Assembly: GCA_964560875.1 (NCBI GenBank)
Contig: CAZLMW010000008.1
Coordinates: 1 to 64,000, forward strand
Origin: CAZLMW01 sp964560875
GTDB lineage: Bacteria > Myxococcota_A > UBA9042
Reading direction: 5' to 3'
DNA length: 64,000 bases
Each line of letters begins with the position of its first letter. Position 1 is the stretch's first letter. Positions 44,028-54,193 of this stretch are shown here, one piece after another. The notes beneath the pieces are model-generated. The model searched no databases. It was not told the origin of the DNA and saw only the letters and a program-made list of their open reading frames with translations. The translations under genes were made by a program, and so were the position numbers.

Positions 44028-45318
44028 ACTGCACTATCTCAGCATGGGCTATGGCCTTTTCGTCCTTCTCATCATTGGCGAGGCACTCTACGGCTGGGCC
44101 CGCCAACGACACGCTTACCGAATCGGTGAAGCGATCGTGAATGTGGGCCACGGCATGGTGTTCCAGGTCGCCGATCTGTTCACCAAAGCGCTGTTCATGG
44201 CGCCGTTTCTGTGGGTGTCGTCGCAAACGCCGACCAAAGCGCTCGCCGTCGATTCGTGGTGGGCGTGGATCGTCGGGCTGTTCGCCTACGACTTCTGCGG
44301 CTACTGGCGCCACCGGCACCATCACGAGATCAACTTCCTGTGGGCGGTGCACAAGTGCCACCACGCCGCGGAAGACTTCAACTTCGCTGCCGCGCTGCGA
44401 CAAGCGTTGTTCGGCGGCGTCCTGGGCTGGCTCTGGTCGCTCCCCCTGGCGCTGATCATGCCGTTCGAGATGTTCGTCGGGCTGATCGTCTTCGACTACT
44501 TGTATCAATTCGTCCAACACACGCGGCATGTGCCCAAGCTCGGACCGATCGAATGGCTGTTCAACACGCCGTCGCACCATCGCGTGCACCACGGCACGGA
44601 AACGAAGTACCTGGATCGTAACTACGGCGGCATCTTGATCACCTGGGACCGTCTGTTCGGCACGTTCCAGGTCGAAGAAGAAGAACCAACCTACGGCGTT
44701 ACCCGGCCTCTTGGCACGCTCAACGCCGTGTGGGCCAACCTCGTCCCGTGGCGCGATCTTTGGGCCGCTGCGAAAAGGACAAGCTCCCGCGGCGACGCAT
44801 GGCGCTTGTGGGTGGTTGGACCGGACAAGACAGCGGATCTTGCCCCCGGCGNNNNNNNNNNNNNNNNNNNNNNNNNNNNNNNNNNNNNNNNNNNNNNNNN
44901 NNNNNNNNNNNNNNNNNNNNNNNNNNNNNNNNNNNNNNNNNNNNNNNNNNNAGAGTTGGCCAACGGTGACATCCCGGCGCCTGTCGCGCGTTACGTCGTC
45001 GCCACGTTCACAGCCAACGTTGCGGTTCTCGTTGCCCTCATCTGGACAGCCGATGGGTTGGTCGCCCTCCGTACGGTGTTGGCGTTGCTAACCGTGGTTG
45101 GCGCGGTCATGCCGAGCGCCATTCTTGAGCGGAAGAGGTGGGCGTGGCCTCTCGAGGGGGCACGGATCGCGACCCTCGTCTTTGTCGCGGCCCTTCTCGA
45201 ACCACCGGCCATCGCGGCGGCGACGGTAATGCTGAGCGCCGCTCTGGCTGTTGTCTTTGGAGCGGATGTCTGGCTGCGGCGGATGGTTCCAAACCACGCG
45301 CGACGAGACGCGGTGTAA
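44020..45318 (+). CDS. Sterol desaturase / fatty acid hydroxylase superfamily membrane protein, with assembly gap
   Basis: At least 432 residues, integral membrane di-iron enzyme. The histidine clusters are intact: GYWRHRHHHEINF, HKCHHAAEDFN, and SHHRVHHGTETKYLDRNYGG, the last characteristic of the alkylglycerol monooxygenase/sterol desaturase branch that inserts oxygen into or desaturates lipid chains. A 100-N gap follows DKTADLAPG. Beyond it the same frame continues with several hydrophobic segments (VARYVVATFTANVAVLVALIW and following), as in the longer members of this branch. The ATG overlaps the TetR stop. Substrate probably a membrane lipid. Confidence 0.9.
   Translation: MTELHYLSMGYGLFVLLIIGEALYGWARQRHAYRIGEAIVNVGHGMVFQVADLFTKALFMAPFLWVSSQTPTKALAVDSWWAWIVGLFAYDFCGYWRHRHHHEINFLWAVHKCHHAAEDFNFAAALRQALFGGVLGWLWSLPLALIMPFEMFVGLIVFDYLYQFVQHTRHVPKLGPIEWLFNTPSHHRVHHGTETKYLDRNYGGILITWDRLFGTFQVEEEEPTYGVTRPLGTLNAVWANLVPWRDLWAAAKRTSSRGDAWRLWVVGPDKTADLAPGXXXXXXXXXXXXXXXXXXXXXXXXXXXXXXXXXXELANGDIPAPVARYVVATFTANVAVLVALIWTADGLVALRTVLALLTVVGAVMPSAILERKRWAWPLEGARIATLVFVAALLEPPAIAAATVMLSAALAVVFGADVWLRRMVPNHARRDAV
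44852..44951. other. Assembly gap (100 N)
   Basis: Exactly 100 N inside the C-terminal half of the hydroxylase gene. True length unknown; frames agree on both sides as drawn. Confidence 0.99.
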
Positions 45319-45342
45319 CGCGACGGCGATCGGCCCGTCGTC

Positions 45343-48300
45343 ATGTCGATGCGCACATTTTGCCCGACCGCCGACCTGATCCAGGTCCGGTTTCGCACGT
45401 CAAATACGAGTGGCGCTGCCATGCTGACCGTTGCGATAGCGTTCGCGGTCTTCGGCGGATGTTCGCGAGAAGCGTCCAATGACGACGAGACCGACGCGGC
45501 TGCGGACATGGCGGAAGCAGACAGCTCCGGCGGCGACGCGGCGCAGTTGGACGTCGACAAACCGGAATGCACGGTGAGCGCCGACTGCATCGGCAAAGTC
45601 GACGCGCCGGCGTGTTTCGTGCCCTCCTGTCTGGCCGGCAAGAGCACATGCGGGTTGGCCGAGGTACCCGAGGGAACCGCGTGCGAGGACAACAACGCCT
45701 GTACCAGCGGTGCCAAGTGCGGAACGGCCAAGGACGGCAGCCACACCTGCATCGGTCAACACGGTTCGTGCGACGACGCAAACCCATGCACCGACGATAG
45801 CTGCGACAAGGCCAACGGCTGCTCGAACGCGCCAAATAAGGTTGCGTGCGACGACGGCAAAAAATGCACAACCGACGACGCGTGCGCGGACGGCAGCTGC
45901 AAGGGCGGTAAGAAGCTGCCTTGCGACGACAAAAACCCCTGCACGGACAACCTTTGTGCAGAGCCCAACGGATGCGCCAACCCGCCCAACGACGAGCTCT
46001 GCGACGACGGCAGCGCCTGCACGGAAAAAGACGCCTGCAAGTCCGGAAAATGTGCTGGCGGGGCGGCGCCGAGTTGCGACGACGATAACCCATGCACCGA
46101 CGATGGATGCGATCCGAAGACCGGGTGCACACATCTGCCGCACACCAAGGAATGCGACGACAGCAACGCCTGCACGACGCAGGACACGTGCAAGTCGTCC
46201 AAATGCACCGGCGTCGCAATCACGTGCAACGACAACAACCCCTGCACGAACGATGACTGCGATGCGGGTGGCAAGACCTCGGCTGGCGTAGAGAACGGCT
46301 GCAAACACGCCGCGAACAACGCCCCCTGCGACGATGACAACCCATGCACGACCGGCGACGCATGCGCCAAATCCGCATGTAGCGGCGCAGGGGAGCTGAC
46401 TTGCGACGACGGCAACGTATGCACCGACGATTCGTGCGATGCGCAGGCGAAATCGGCCAAGACCGCGTGCGTTCACCTGCCAAACAGCGCGACGTGCACG
46501 GACGGAAATTCCTGCACGACCGGCGATACGTGTGCAAAGGGGTCCAACGGTGTCGCCGTTTGCGTGCAGGGCAAGAACCAGTGCGACTGCACGTCCGACG
46601 CCGATTGCAAGAAGGTCGATGACGGCAACTCGTGCAACGGGACCGTGTTCTGCGACAAGGCCAAGGCGCCGTTCAAGTGTCGGATCAAGCCGGGCAGCAC
46701 GGTGGTCTGCAAACCGTCATCCGTCGCATGTCGCGTCAATGTGTGCGACGCGAAGACCGGTGACTGTGGCCTGACCAACGGCCACGAGGGAAAGGGCTGC
46801 GAAGACGGCAACATCTGCACGCTCAAGGACACGTGCAAAGGCGGCGCTTGTCTGGGTGTGGCGGCCGACTGCGACGACAACAAGATCTGCACGATCGACA
46901 ACTGCATCAAGGCGTCCGGCGGCAACAAGGGCGGCTGTGTTCACGGTGTGATCGACGGCGCGGCCTGCGACGACAAGGACAATTGTACGCAAGGCGACGC
47001 CTGCAAGGGCGGCTTCTGCATCCCGGGCAACAAGACAAGCTGCGACGACAACAAGGCGTGCACCAAGGACGCGTGCGACGCCAAGAGCGGCAAATGCAGC
47101 TACGTGGCCATCCAAGATGGATCGCCGTGTGACGACGACAGCAAGTGCACAAAATCGTCTAGCTGCAAAGCCGGGGCGTGCGTCGGCACGACGATTACCT
47201 GCGACGACGGCAATTCGTGCACCAAGGACCTCTGCACGCCCGCCACGGGATGCAACAACGCGCCGTTTCCCGGGCTCTGCAACGACGGCGACTCGTGCAC
47301 GGCAATGGACATCTGCCAGGGCGGCAAGTGCGTCGGCGGCCAGGCCAAGAAGTGCGATGACGGTGACGCCTGTACGGCCGACGCCTGCTCCAAGGGCAAG
47401 TGCGTGTTCAAGGCCGGGCTGGGTCCATGCGATGACGGAATCGTCTGCACCGTCTCAGACACCTGCGCCAAGAATGCGGCCGGAATGGCGACATGTGCCG
47501 GCAAGCCCGAGAACAAGAAATGCGCGGACGCCAGCGCGTGCACGACCGACGCGTGCGACCCGCAGCTTGGCTGTCTTCACACCCCGTCGGGAGCGTGTTC
47601 GGGCTGCAAGGGAATCGCATGTTTGGCCTGTGCGAAGAAGAAGCCGTGCACCAAGAAGAACGTTGTACCGGGCACGTGCTGTGAGATCGCGGACCCGCTC
47701 ATCTACCTCGGCAAGGGAAACGGCGATGAGGTCGTGGACGTCGAGGTCATCGGCGATCACGCCTACATGTGCGGCGGCTTCGGCATACGGATCTCCAACG
47801 TCAAGGACCCGGCCAAACCGTTTGGCGTCAATGGCGGCTTCGGATTCGGTCCGCAGCGCTGCCAGCGGACGGGCGCGGGAGCCAAGCTCGGAAACGGGAC
47901 GCAGGTGATTTACATCAGCCACCATGGCGACGACTGGGTGAAGACTCCGTTTCTCGGCACGTACTACTTCACGAAGACCCAGCAGCTCAAAGAGATCACG
48001 ACCGAGACCGACGACAAGCTGCTGTTCGAAGGGATGCGTTGGTACAAAGATCACCTGTACGTGATGGTCCACACCAACGGCGTCCGCGTGTATACGACCA
48101 ACTCACTCGGCGTGCCCAAGTACAGCCATACCGTCGGCGGTTTTTCCAATGCCTGGAAGATGGAGATCATCGACAAATCCGGCTACGTGGCCGACGCGGA
48201 AGGCGGCGTGAGAGTCGTGGACCTCGGAACGCCGGCTAAACCGAAAATAATCCAATCGGTCAAGACAAGCGGGATGGCGCGTGACCTCGATGGCCACGAC

Positions 48301-49377
48301 AAGCGTGTGTTTGTCGCCATGGGCGGGGCAGGAATCGGCGTCTACAAGCGCGACGTCGACGGCAAGCTGAAGTTCGAGTTCAACACGAGCCCGGACGGCA
48401 GCGCCCAGGCGGTGAGCTACGACAACGGCTTGTTGGCCGCGGCAAACTGGACCCACAGCGCCATGTACGACGCGGGCACGCTGCAGCTGCTGGCGACCGA
48501 GAAGGTGAAGAACTTCCCGGGCTTCGAGCAGGACTTCGGGATCTTCCTGCGCGACGGCGTCGCATACGTCGGCGAGTGGGAGGGTGTGCACACATTGAAG
48601 TACACGCCCGGACGCGTCGCGCCGGATATGTGGATCGGCGACGAGCTGCTGACGTTCGCAACAGGCAAGGGCCTGCAAAGCCGCGTGGTCATCGTGCGCA
48701 ACCGGGGGCTGGTCGAGCTGCAGGTCAAAAACATCAAGGTGCCGGCCGGTCAGCCGTTCAAGGTCGACAAGAAGGCGTTCAAGGTGCCACCGGGCGGCGC
48801 CGCCTCATTCGAGGTCACGTTCACCGGCAAGGGCGCGCAGTACGACGTGCAGATCGCGCTGCAGATCTTCTCCAACGACCCGGATTCCTACCAGAACCCC
48901 TACCGCCTCTATTTGGTGGCAAAGAAGCAAAGTGGACAGGTCAACGTCGGCGACCCAGTGCCGTCCAAGATGGTGTTCCTCGGCCTCGACGGGACGAAGT
49001 ACGACATGACGAAGCTCAAGGGCAAAGTCGTGGTCCTGGCGTACTTCGCGCTGTTCTGACCCATTTGCGGTCTGGAGTTGTCAGACCTCGAACATGCGGT
49101 GTGGAAGCCGTTCAAGAGCAAGGACGTGATGGTGCTCGGCGTGCATAGCGGCGAAAGCAAGAAGCTGCTCAATGACTTCGTGAAGCAGACTGGCGTGACG
49201 TATCCGATCGTCGGACAAAGCGGCTGGGTGAGCTTCAACTTCCCGCCGGGCACGGGATATCCGTATCCAAAGGACGTCGTGTTCGACAAGAAGGGCGTCG
49301 TGCGGTCGATCAAGTCGAGCTTCTCGACCGAAGAGATCAAGGCGTTGGTTCAGAAGCTTATGAACGAGAAGCCGTGA
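45343..49377 (+). CDS. Candidate selenoprotein: cysteine-rich lipoprotein with beta-propeller and UxxC thioredoxin-like domain
   Basis: 1344 residues if the in-frame TGA at 49057-49059 is read as selenocysteine (residue 1239). Order: signal with lipobox FGGC, short acidic linker, cysteine-rich CDDxNxCTxD repeats (about 76-780), an LVIVD-like beta-propeller (about 783-1100), an ASH/HYDIN-like sandwich (about 1116-1192), and a TlpA/redoxin domain (about 1210-1344). The redoxin core reads LKGKVVVLAYFALF, then TGA, then PICGLELSDLEHAVW, so the TGA stands exactly where the first Cys of CxxC occurs. Downstream, VHSGESKKLL, YPIVGQ and the cis-Pro strand YPYPKDVVFDKKGVVR complete the fold, ending at TGA 49377. 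A SECIS-like hairpin follows the TGA. The usual annotation would wrongly stop at 49059. ATG 45343 is chosen because ATG 45421 would leave a signal without positive charge. Confidence 0.8.
49069..49087 (+). promoter_or_regulatory. Bacterial SECIS-like hairpin after the in-frame TGA
   Basis: GGTCTG and CAGACC pair perfectly around the 7-nt loop GAGTTGT. The stem closes 28 nt after the TGA and the loop spans nucleotides 16-22 after it, almost the same spacing as in E. coli fdhF, and the loop contains the expected G-U step. SelB would bind here to insert selenocysteine. Confidence 0.65.
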
Positions 49378-49390
49378 GCTTGGCCGCGGG

Positions 49391-49462
49391 CGCGGATGGG
49401 CGGATGGGCGGATGCGCGGATGCGCGGATGCGCGGATGCGCGGATGCGCGGATGCGCGGATG
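49391..49462. repeat. 8-bp tandem repeat array
   Basis: Nine consecutive copies of an octamer (cgcggatg, with ggcggatg in copies 2 and 3), beginning 14 bp after the selenoprotein stop. The unit length is not a multiple of three and no credible gene covers it. Confidence 0.9.
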
Positions 49463-50065
49463 CGCGGGCTGACGTGAACAAACCCCGCCACACCCTCCGG
49501 GATCCTCCACGGGGATTCGTGTCACCCGTCGGACCCGTCGCTGGTTCCTCCCCCGGCACCGTCGGCGAGGCTCAAACACCCCGCGCGACGGCACCACCAC
49601 CATGCAGCAAGGCGAACCGCCCCGCCGCGCGGACCTACCGCCGGTTTCGACACCGACGGCCCGCCCAACCAACCTGGTGATGCTTCCCCACGCTGTGCAC
49701 CGCGCCGGTGAAGACCCCGACGCCGCAGCCGGGGCGCTGCCCTTGTTACAAGACCCGTGCCAACCGGCGCACCAAGCAAATTCAGTCACTTACACGCCAT
49801 CCCATGCGCCGAATCCACGGCCTGGGACCTCGAGGCGCCACGAACGCTCCGCACACAGGCCTCGCCACCGCGCAGTCACGCGTTCACGAAACAGCCGCCC
49901 ACGCCCATTGGGACCACGGTGGGACCCCAAACGATGCACACAAGCGCCGCTGTAGGCCCGGCAATGAGACTTTTCGCGGGACTCTGGGACTTGCGCCAGG
50001 CCAATCCGCCCTGCTCCCACGCCCCGGTCCTTACCGCCGCGCCTTGCTGAACTCCGCGGTGCCAG
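49463..50065. other. Intergenic region without recognisable content
   Basis: About 600 bp between the octamer array and the methyltransferase stop. Several open frames cross it but none has a ribosome site, plausible start or recognisable product; composition is C-rich on the plus strand. I see no tRNA, hairpin terminator or mobile element in it. Confidence 0.6.
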
Positions 50066-50788
50066 TCAGACCTGCCCTGCGGCAGGCTCGCGCGGCGTCG
50101 CCAACAGCAGTCGGTTCTTCGGCGTGATCTCGGCGGGAATCATCGCTGTGATTACGTCGAAGCCAGCAGCCTCCAACCGCACGACACGTTGCACATCGAT
50201 CGCGAGTGGGGCGTGCATCCAGCCGCGCAGTGAGCCGCTATCGCACAGCTTGATGCTGTGACAGCACGGCAACACAGCGACGCGGCACCGTGCCGATATC
50301 GCTACGTCCAACACGCGGTCGGTCAACGGCCCGCAAGCATGAACGGAGACGACGATGTCACGGGACTCCGGCCGCGCGGACTGCAGGCTGCCGTCGACGT
50401 ACGTGATGTCTTCAGCGAGTCGTGGCCAGCGGACAGCGAGCGCGTCGAGCACGCGTTGATGGGATAGCGGGCGGCGGCGATCGATGCACGTCGCGCCCGG
50501 ACAGGACCCATCGAGCAGCAGCAACATCGCGGCGACGAGCCCATGCCCGGCCGCAAGATCATACACCCGGCCGCCTCGCATCCGCCTGCGCACGCGCCGC
50601 GCCACCTCCCACGCTTCGAAGAATTCCTTGCGCGGCAGGCAGCCGGCGTCGCAAACCGCGCGGGCGAGGCGATCTTTGAGCGATTCGGACGGAAACAGCT
50701 TCTTGCTGTGCGGTGTCAACGCCTTCTTGGACGAGAACTGACGAACGCGAGGGACGTTCGGTTTGCCGGGTGGGTCGGGCGCAACCAT
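50066..50788 (-). CDS. Class I SAM-dependent methyltransferase, TRM13/METTL25-like
   Basis: 240 residues. The SAM-binding motif is VYDLAAGHGLVAAML. Later blocks are VVSVHACGPLTDRVLD and VAVLPCCHS: the H-x-C-G-x-L-(T/S)D plus CCH pattern is typical of the Methyltransf_32-like group related to TRM13 and METTL25, which contains tRNA methyltransferases and uncharacterised members. The N-terminus is basic. ATG 50788 is tentatively used; ATG 50821 in the same frame is equally possible because neither has a good ribosome site. It diverges from the CARDB lipoprotein gene. Substrate unknown. Confidence 0.8.
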   Translation of the reverse strand: MVAPDPPGKPNVPRVRQFSSKKALTPHSKKLFPSESLKDRLARAVCDAGCLPRKEFFEAWEVARRVRRRMRGGRVYDLAAGHGLVAAMLLLLDGSCPGATCIDRRRPLSHQRVLDALAVRWPRLAEDITYVDGSLQSARPESRDIVVSVHACGPLTDRVLDVAISARCRVAVLPCCHSIKLCDSGSLRGWMHAPLAIDVQRVVRLEAAGFDVITAMIPAEITPKNRLLLATPREPAAGQV

Positions 50789-50918
50789 GGCGGGGAGTCT
50801 ATCGGAGTTCGCGGGTGGCATCCGGGTGCATTCGCCCCGGCTCGGCGCGGGTGGAGAATGTCTTCATTGTTGCTGCCGGCGGGCTCCCCTACCCTCTGCC
50901 CGCCGTCGTGGAGGTGGT

Positions 50919-53900
50919 ATGCGCAGGGCAACGACGATGTGGTGGACCGGTGCGGCCGTGTTCTTGGTTTACGGATGCGGTTCGGACACCGAAACGGGGC
51001 CTCAAACTCTCGCGCCCACGTGCGCCGTCGACGGCGATTGCGCCAACGGCTTGAAGTGCGCACCGGCGGGCCTGTGCGTTGCCAGGTCAGACGGCGGCTC
51101 AATCGACGGACGTACATTCACGACCTTCGGCGATGCGTCCTCGTCGTCGTCAAGCGGTGCATCGTCAAGCGGTGCATCGTCAAGCGGTGCATCGTCAAGC
51201 GGCGCAGATGCAGGCAGCACAGGGGCATCCGACACCGCCAAGAAAGGCTGCATTTCGAGCGGCGAATGCGATGATGGAGACCCCTGCACGGACGACTACT
51301 GTTCCAAGGGCGCGTGCGAGGCTTTGCCCAAAGCGGATTGCTGCAAGGTCGACGGCGACTGCGACGACAAGCTCGGCTGCACCGCGGACACCTGCACGGC
51401 GAGCGGCATGTGCAATCACACTCCCAACGGTCAGTCGTGTTTCATCGACGGCAAGTGCGTCAAGAAGGGCGAGTCCGGAACGAATCCCTGCGAGGTTTGT
51501 GAGCCAGCCAAGAGCGGCACCGCCTACACCGCTATCGTCGGCCCGTCATGTGACGACGGCAATCCATGCTCGACCGGTGACGTCTGCGTCGCGGGTGGCA
51601 TGTGCGTGGGGCAGCCCAAGCAGGGTTGTTGCCTGTCCGACGTCGCTTGCGTGACCGGCAGCGCCTGCAAAACCGGCACCTGCAACAAGACCACCAACAC
51701 CTGTAAAATCGTCACAAAACCCGGCTGCTGCACGGTCGACACCGAGTGCGCCGGCGCTGGCGAAGCGTGCTCGAAGACGTTCTGCGACCCGGCAACGAAC
51801 ACCTGTAATAGCTCCGCGCTGCCCGACGGGTCCAGCTGCGACGACGGCAACGGCTGCACCCTTAAGGACGCGTGTAAGGGCGGGACCTGCCAGGGCGGGA
51901 CGACCGGCTGCAACGACGGCAATCCGTGCACCAAGGACGCATGTGTCGCAGGCAAATGCCAACACACGCCAACCGCGAACTGCTGCGCGAAAGGAGCGTG
52001 CTGCAACATCGGGCCGGGCACGACGAAGGCCAAGGGGGACAAATGCGGGTCGACCGTCCGCAAGATCGAATACTCATGCCTCGGTCAGGTCGCGCGTCGT
52101 CGATATGCGTTCGACGGCTGCGACGGCGTGGCGACGACTTGCATGGCAAACAAGACCCTGCACTACGCCGCGTGGCAGACGATCAAGATCTGTGCGTCCG
52201 GCAGCAAATGCGTTTCCAAGGGGACGTCGTACAGCTGCCAGGGCGGCAGCGGCGGGGGCACCGCGGATCTTCAATCGAGCTCGCTGAAGACGTCGAAAAC
52301 GCTCTACAAACCCGGCGAAAAGGCGCTGATCCTGTCGGCGGTTCGCAACGGCGGAAAGGGCCATGCAGGTCCGTTCACGGTCGAGTACCGGCTGTCCACA
52401 AACACGCTGTTGAGCACCGGCGACAAGCTGATCAGCACGGTCAAGAAGACGTCGCTGCCATCCCTGAAGACCATCAGCGCGAACGCCTACGTCACCATTC
52501 CCGCGACGACCAAACCCGGCACCTACTACTTGTTTGTGTGGATCGATCGCACCAACCAGGTGAAAGAGACAACGACCAGCAACAACCGCCGCTATGTGAA
52601 GGTCACAATCAGCGGCAGCACAACGAAGGGCATCGACCTCGCCCCGCAGAGCTTCAAGACCACCAAGACGAGCTACAAGGCGGGCGAGACGGTCGTCTTC
52701 ACTGGGTTGATTCGCAACCTCGGCACCCTGAGCTCGGGGACGTTCACGGCCGAGTACCGACTCTCCACAAACACCGCCATCACGACAGCCGATCCGCTGC
52801 TCCGAGTTGTCACGAAGCCATCGCTGGGTGCCAGTGTCTCCACGAGCGCGACGACAATCGCCAAGATCCCGAGCAATGCGAAGAGCGGCACGTACTACGT
52901 TGCGCTCTGGGCAGACCGCACGAACAAGGTGAAGGAGACCAACGAGTCCAACAACATCGCGATGTACAAGGTCACGATTGACGGCTCGTCGAGCACCACC
53001 CCGGACCTCACTCCGTACTCGTTCAAGTCGACCAAGACCTTTTACAAATCCGGCGAGACGGTCGTGTTCACCGGTGGGATCCGCAATCTCGGCAAGACAA
53101 CCGCGCCCCCGTACGTGGTCGACTATCGCCTGTCTACGAACAGCTCGGTCAGCACCCTCGATCCCGTATTGCGAACCGTGTCCAAACCCGCGCTGGCGGC
53201 CGGGGGAAGCACGAGCGCGCTGACAACGGGCAAGATTCCGCCCACCACGAAGCCGGGAACCTACTACCTGGGCATCTGGGTCGACCGAACCAACAAGGTC
53301 AAAGAGGGCAACGAGTCCAACAACATCGCGGTGTTCAAGATCACGGTCGGCAGTAACACGTCGCTGAAGTCGGACCTGGTCGGCACGTCGCTCAAGACGA
53401 GCAAGACGAGCTACAAGGCGGGCGAAACCGCAGTTATTTACGGCAGCGTGCGCAACCAGGGTCTCGTCGCCGCCGGCTCGTTCACCGTCGAATATCGGCT
53501 GAGCAAGACGTCGATCATCACGACGCTCGATCCGCTGCTCGCGACGGTCAAGAAGACCGGCCTGAGTCCCAATAGCCAAACCTCGGCGACCGCGGTGGCC
53601 AAGATCCCGGCCAACATATCGGCAGGGACCTGGTACATCGGGATGTGGATCGACCGCACCAACAAGGTCAGCGAGTCGTCGACCATCAACAACAAACGGG
53701 TCTACAAGATTACGATCGGGTCGGGCTCGACGATTCTGCCGGACCTCGTCCCCATCTCGTTCAAGCCAACCAAGACCGTGTATTCGCCCGGCAGCCAGAT
53801 CGTTTTCACCGGCAGCATTCGCAACATGGGCAAGACGGTCGCGGCGCCCTTCAGCGTCGAGTACCGGTTGAGCAAGACGAGCCTGCTGTTGACGTTCGAC

Positions 53901-54107
53901 CCGTTGCTCAAGACGCTCAGCAAAGGCGCACTCGCCGGTGGCATGACCACTTCGGCGCTGACTTTTGGCGTGATCCCAAAGACCACCAAGCCCGGCACGT
54001 ATTACGTCGGCATCTGGCTCGATCGGCTCAACAAGGTCAAGGAAGGCAACGAGAGCAACAACAAGGCGGTGCACAAGATCACCGTGTCGGGCGCCGCGAT
54101 CAAATAG
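50919..54107 (+). CDS. Cysteine-rich lipoprotein with five CARDB repeats
   Basis: 1062 residues. GGAGG precedes the ATG; the signal ends in VYGC, so it is a lipoprotein. A Ser-rich linker contains SSSGA repeats from a 15-bp DNA repeat. A cysteine-rich block (about 90-445) carries CDDGNPCTxDxC modules, GCC variants and a WxxxxxC-type end. From about 448 on there are five tandem domains of some 115-120 residues, each starting (A/P/S)DL...K(T/P)(S/T)KTxYxxGE and ending GTYYxxxWxDRxNxVKExxxSNN. This is the CARDB/APHP-type Ig-like fold, used as spacer or adhesion module on cell surfaces. It belongs to the paralogous set in this window. Confidence 0.88.
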   Translation: MRRATTMWWTGAAVFLVYGCGSDTETGPQTLAPTCAVDGDCANGLKCAPAGLCVARSDGGSIDGRTFTTFGDASSSSSSGASSSGASSSGASSSGADAGSTGASDTAKKGCISSGECDDGDPCTDDYCSKGACEALPKADCCKVDGDCDDKLGCTADTCTASGMCNHTPNGQSCFIDGKCVKKGESGTNPCEVCEPAKSGTAYTAIVGPSCDDGNPCSTGDVCVAGGMCVGQPKQGCCLSDVACVTGSACKTGTCNKTTNTCKIVTKPGCCTVDTECAGAGEACSKTFCDPATNTCNSSALPDGSSCDDGNGCTLKDACKGGTCQGGTTGCNDGNPCTKDACVAGKCQHTPTANCCAKGACCNIGPGTTKAKGDKCGSTVRKIEYSCLGQVARRRYAFDGCDGVATTCMANKTLHYAAWQTIKICASGSKCVSKGTSYSCQGGSGGGTADLQSSSLKTSKTLYKPGEKALILSAVRNGGKGHAGPFTVEYRLSTNTLLSTGDKLISTVKKTSLPSLKTISANAYVTIPATTKPGTYYLFVWIDRTNQVKETTTSNNRRYVKVTISGSTTKGIDLAPQSFKTTKTSYKAGETVVFTGLIRNLGTLSSGTFTAEYRLSTNTAITTADPLLRVVTKPSLGASVSTSATTIAKIPSNAKSGTYYVALWADRTNKVKETNESNNIAMYKVTIDGSSSTTPDLTPYSFKSTKTFYKSGETVVFTGGIRNLGKTTAPPYVVDYRLSTNSSVSTLDPVLRTVSKPALAAGGSTSALTTGKIPPTTKPGTYYLGIWVDRTNKVKEGNESNNIAVFKITVGSNTSLKSDLVGTSLKTSKTSYKAGETAVIYGSVRNQGLVAAGSFTVEYRLSKTSIITTLDPLLATVKKTGLSPNSQTSATAVAKIPANISAGTWYIGMWIDRTNKVSESSTINNKRVYKITIGSGSTILPDLVPISFKPTKTVYSPGSQIVFTGSIRNMGKTVAAPFSVEYRLSKTSLLLTFDPLLKTLSKGALAGGMTTSALTFGVIPKTTKPGTYYVGIWLDRLNKVKEGNESNNKAVHKITVSGAAIK
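51147..51205. repeat. 15-bp tandem repeat encoding SSSGA
   Basis: Almost four identical copies of a 15-bp unit (tcgtcaagcggtgca) in the linker of the CARDB lipoprotein gene. Confidence 0.85.
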
Positions 54108-54160
54108 CGGGGATCGACCCCACCCTCGGCCTCTCGTTTTCGCCCTGCTACAATCGACAC

Positions 54161-54178
54161 CGCGGCAAGGCTGCCGCG
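54161..54178. terminator. Hairpin after the CARDB lipoprotein gene
   Basis: CGCGGCA and TGCCGCG, 7-bp perfect arms with a 4-nt loop, 54 nt past the stop. There is no T-run after it, so it may act as a weak terminator or as a leader structure for the small frame that follows. TACAAT just before it looks like a -10 hexamer. Confidence 0.35.
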
Positions 54179-54193
54179 ATTGAGGACAACGAG

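Noticed and set aside
49078..49377. Separate short gene (99 codons, TTG start) for a thioredoxin-like protein
   Set aside because: It lacks the first strand and the first active-site position, has no ribosome site, and is in frame with the preceding gene across a single TGA, so read-through as Sec explains it better.
49463..50065. Arg/Pro-rich open frames in the intergenic region
   Set aside because: None has a ribosome site, a plausible start or a family resemblance; they reflect high GC content.
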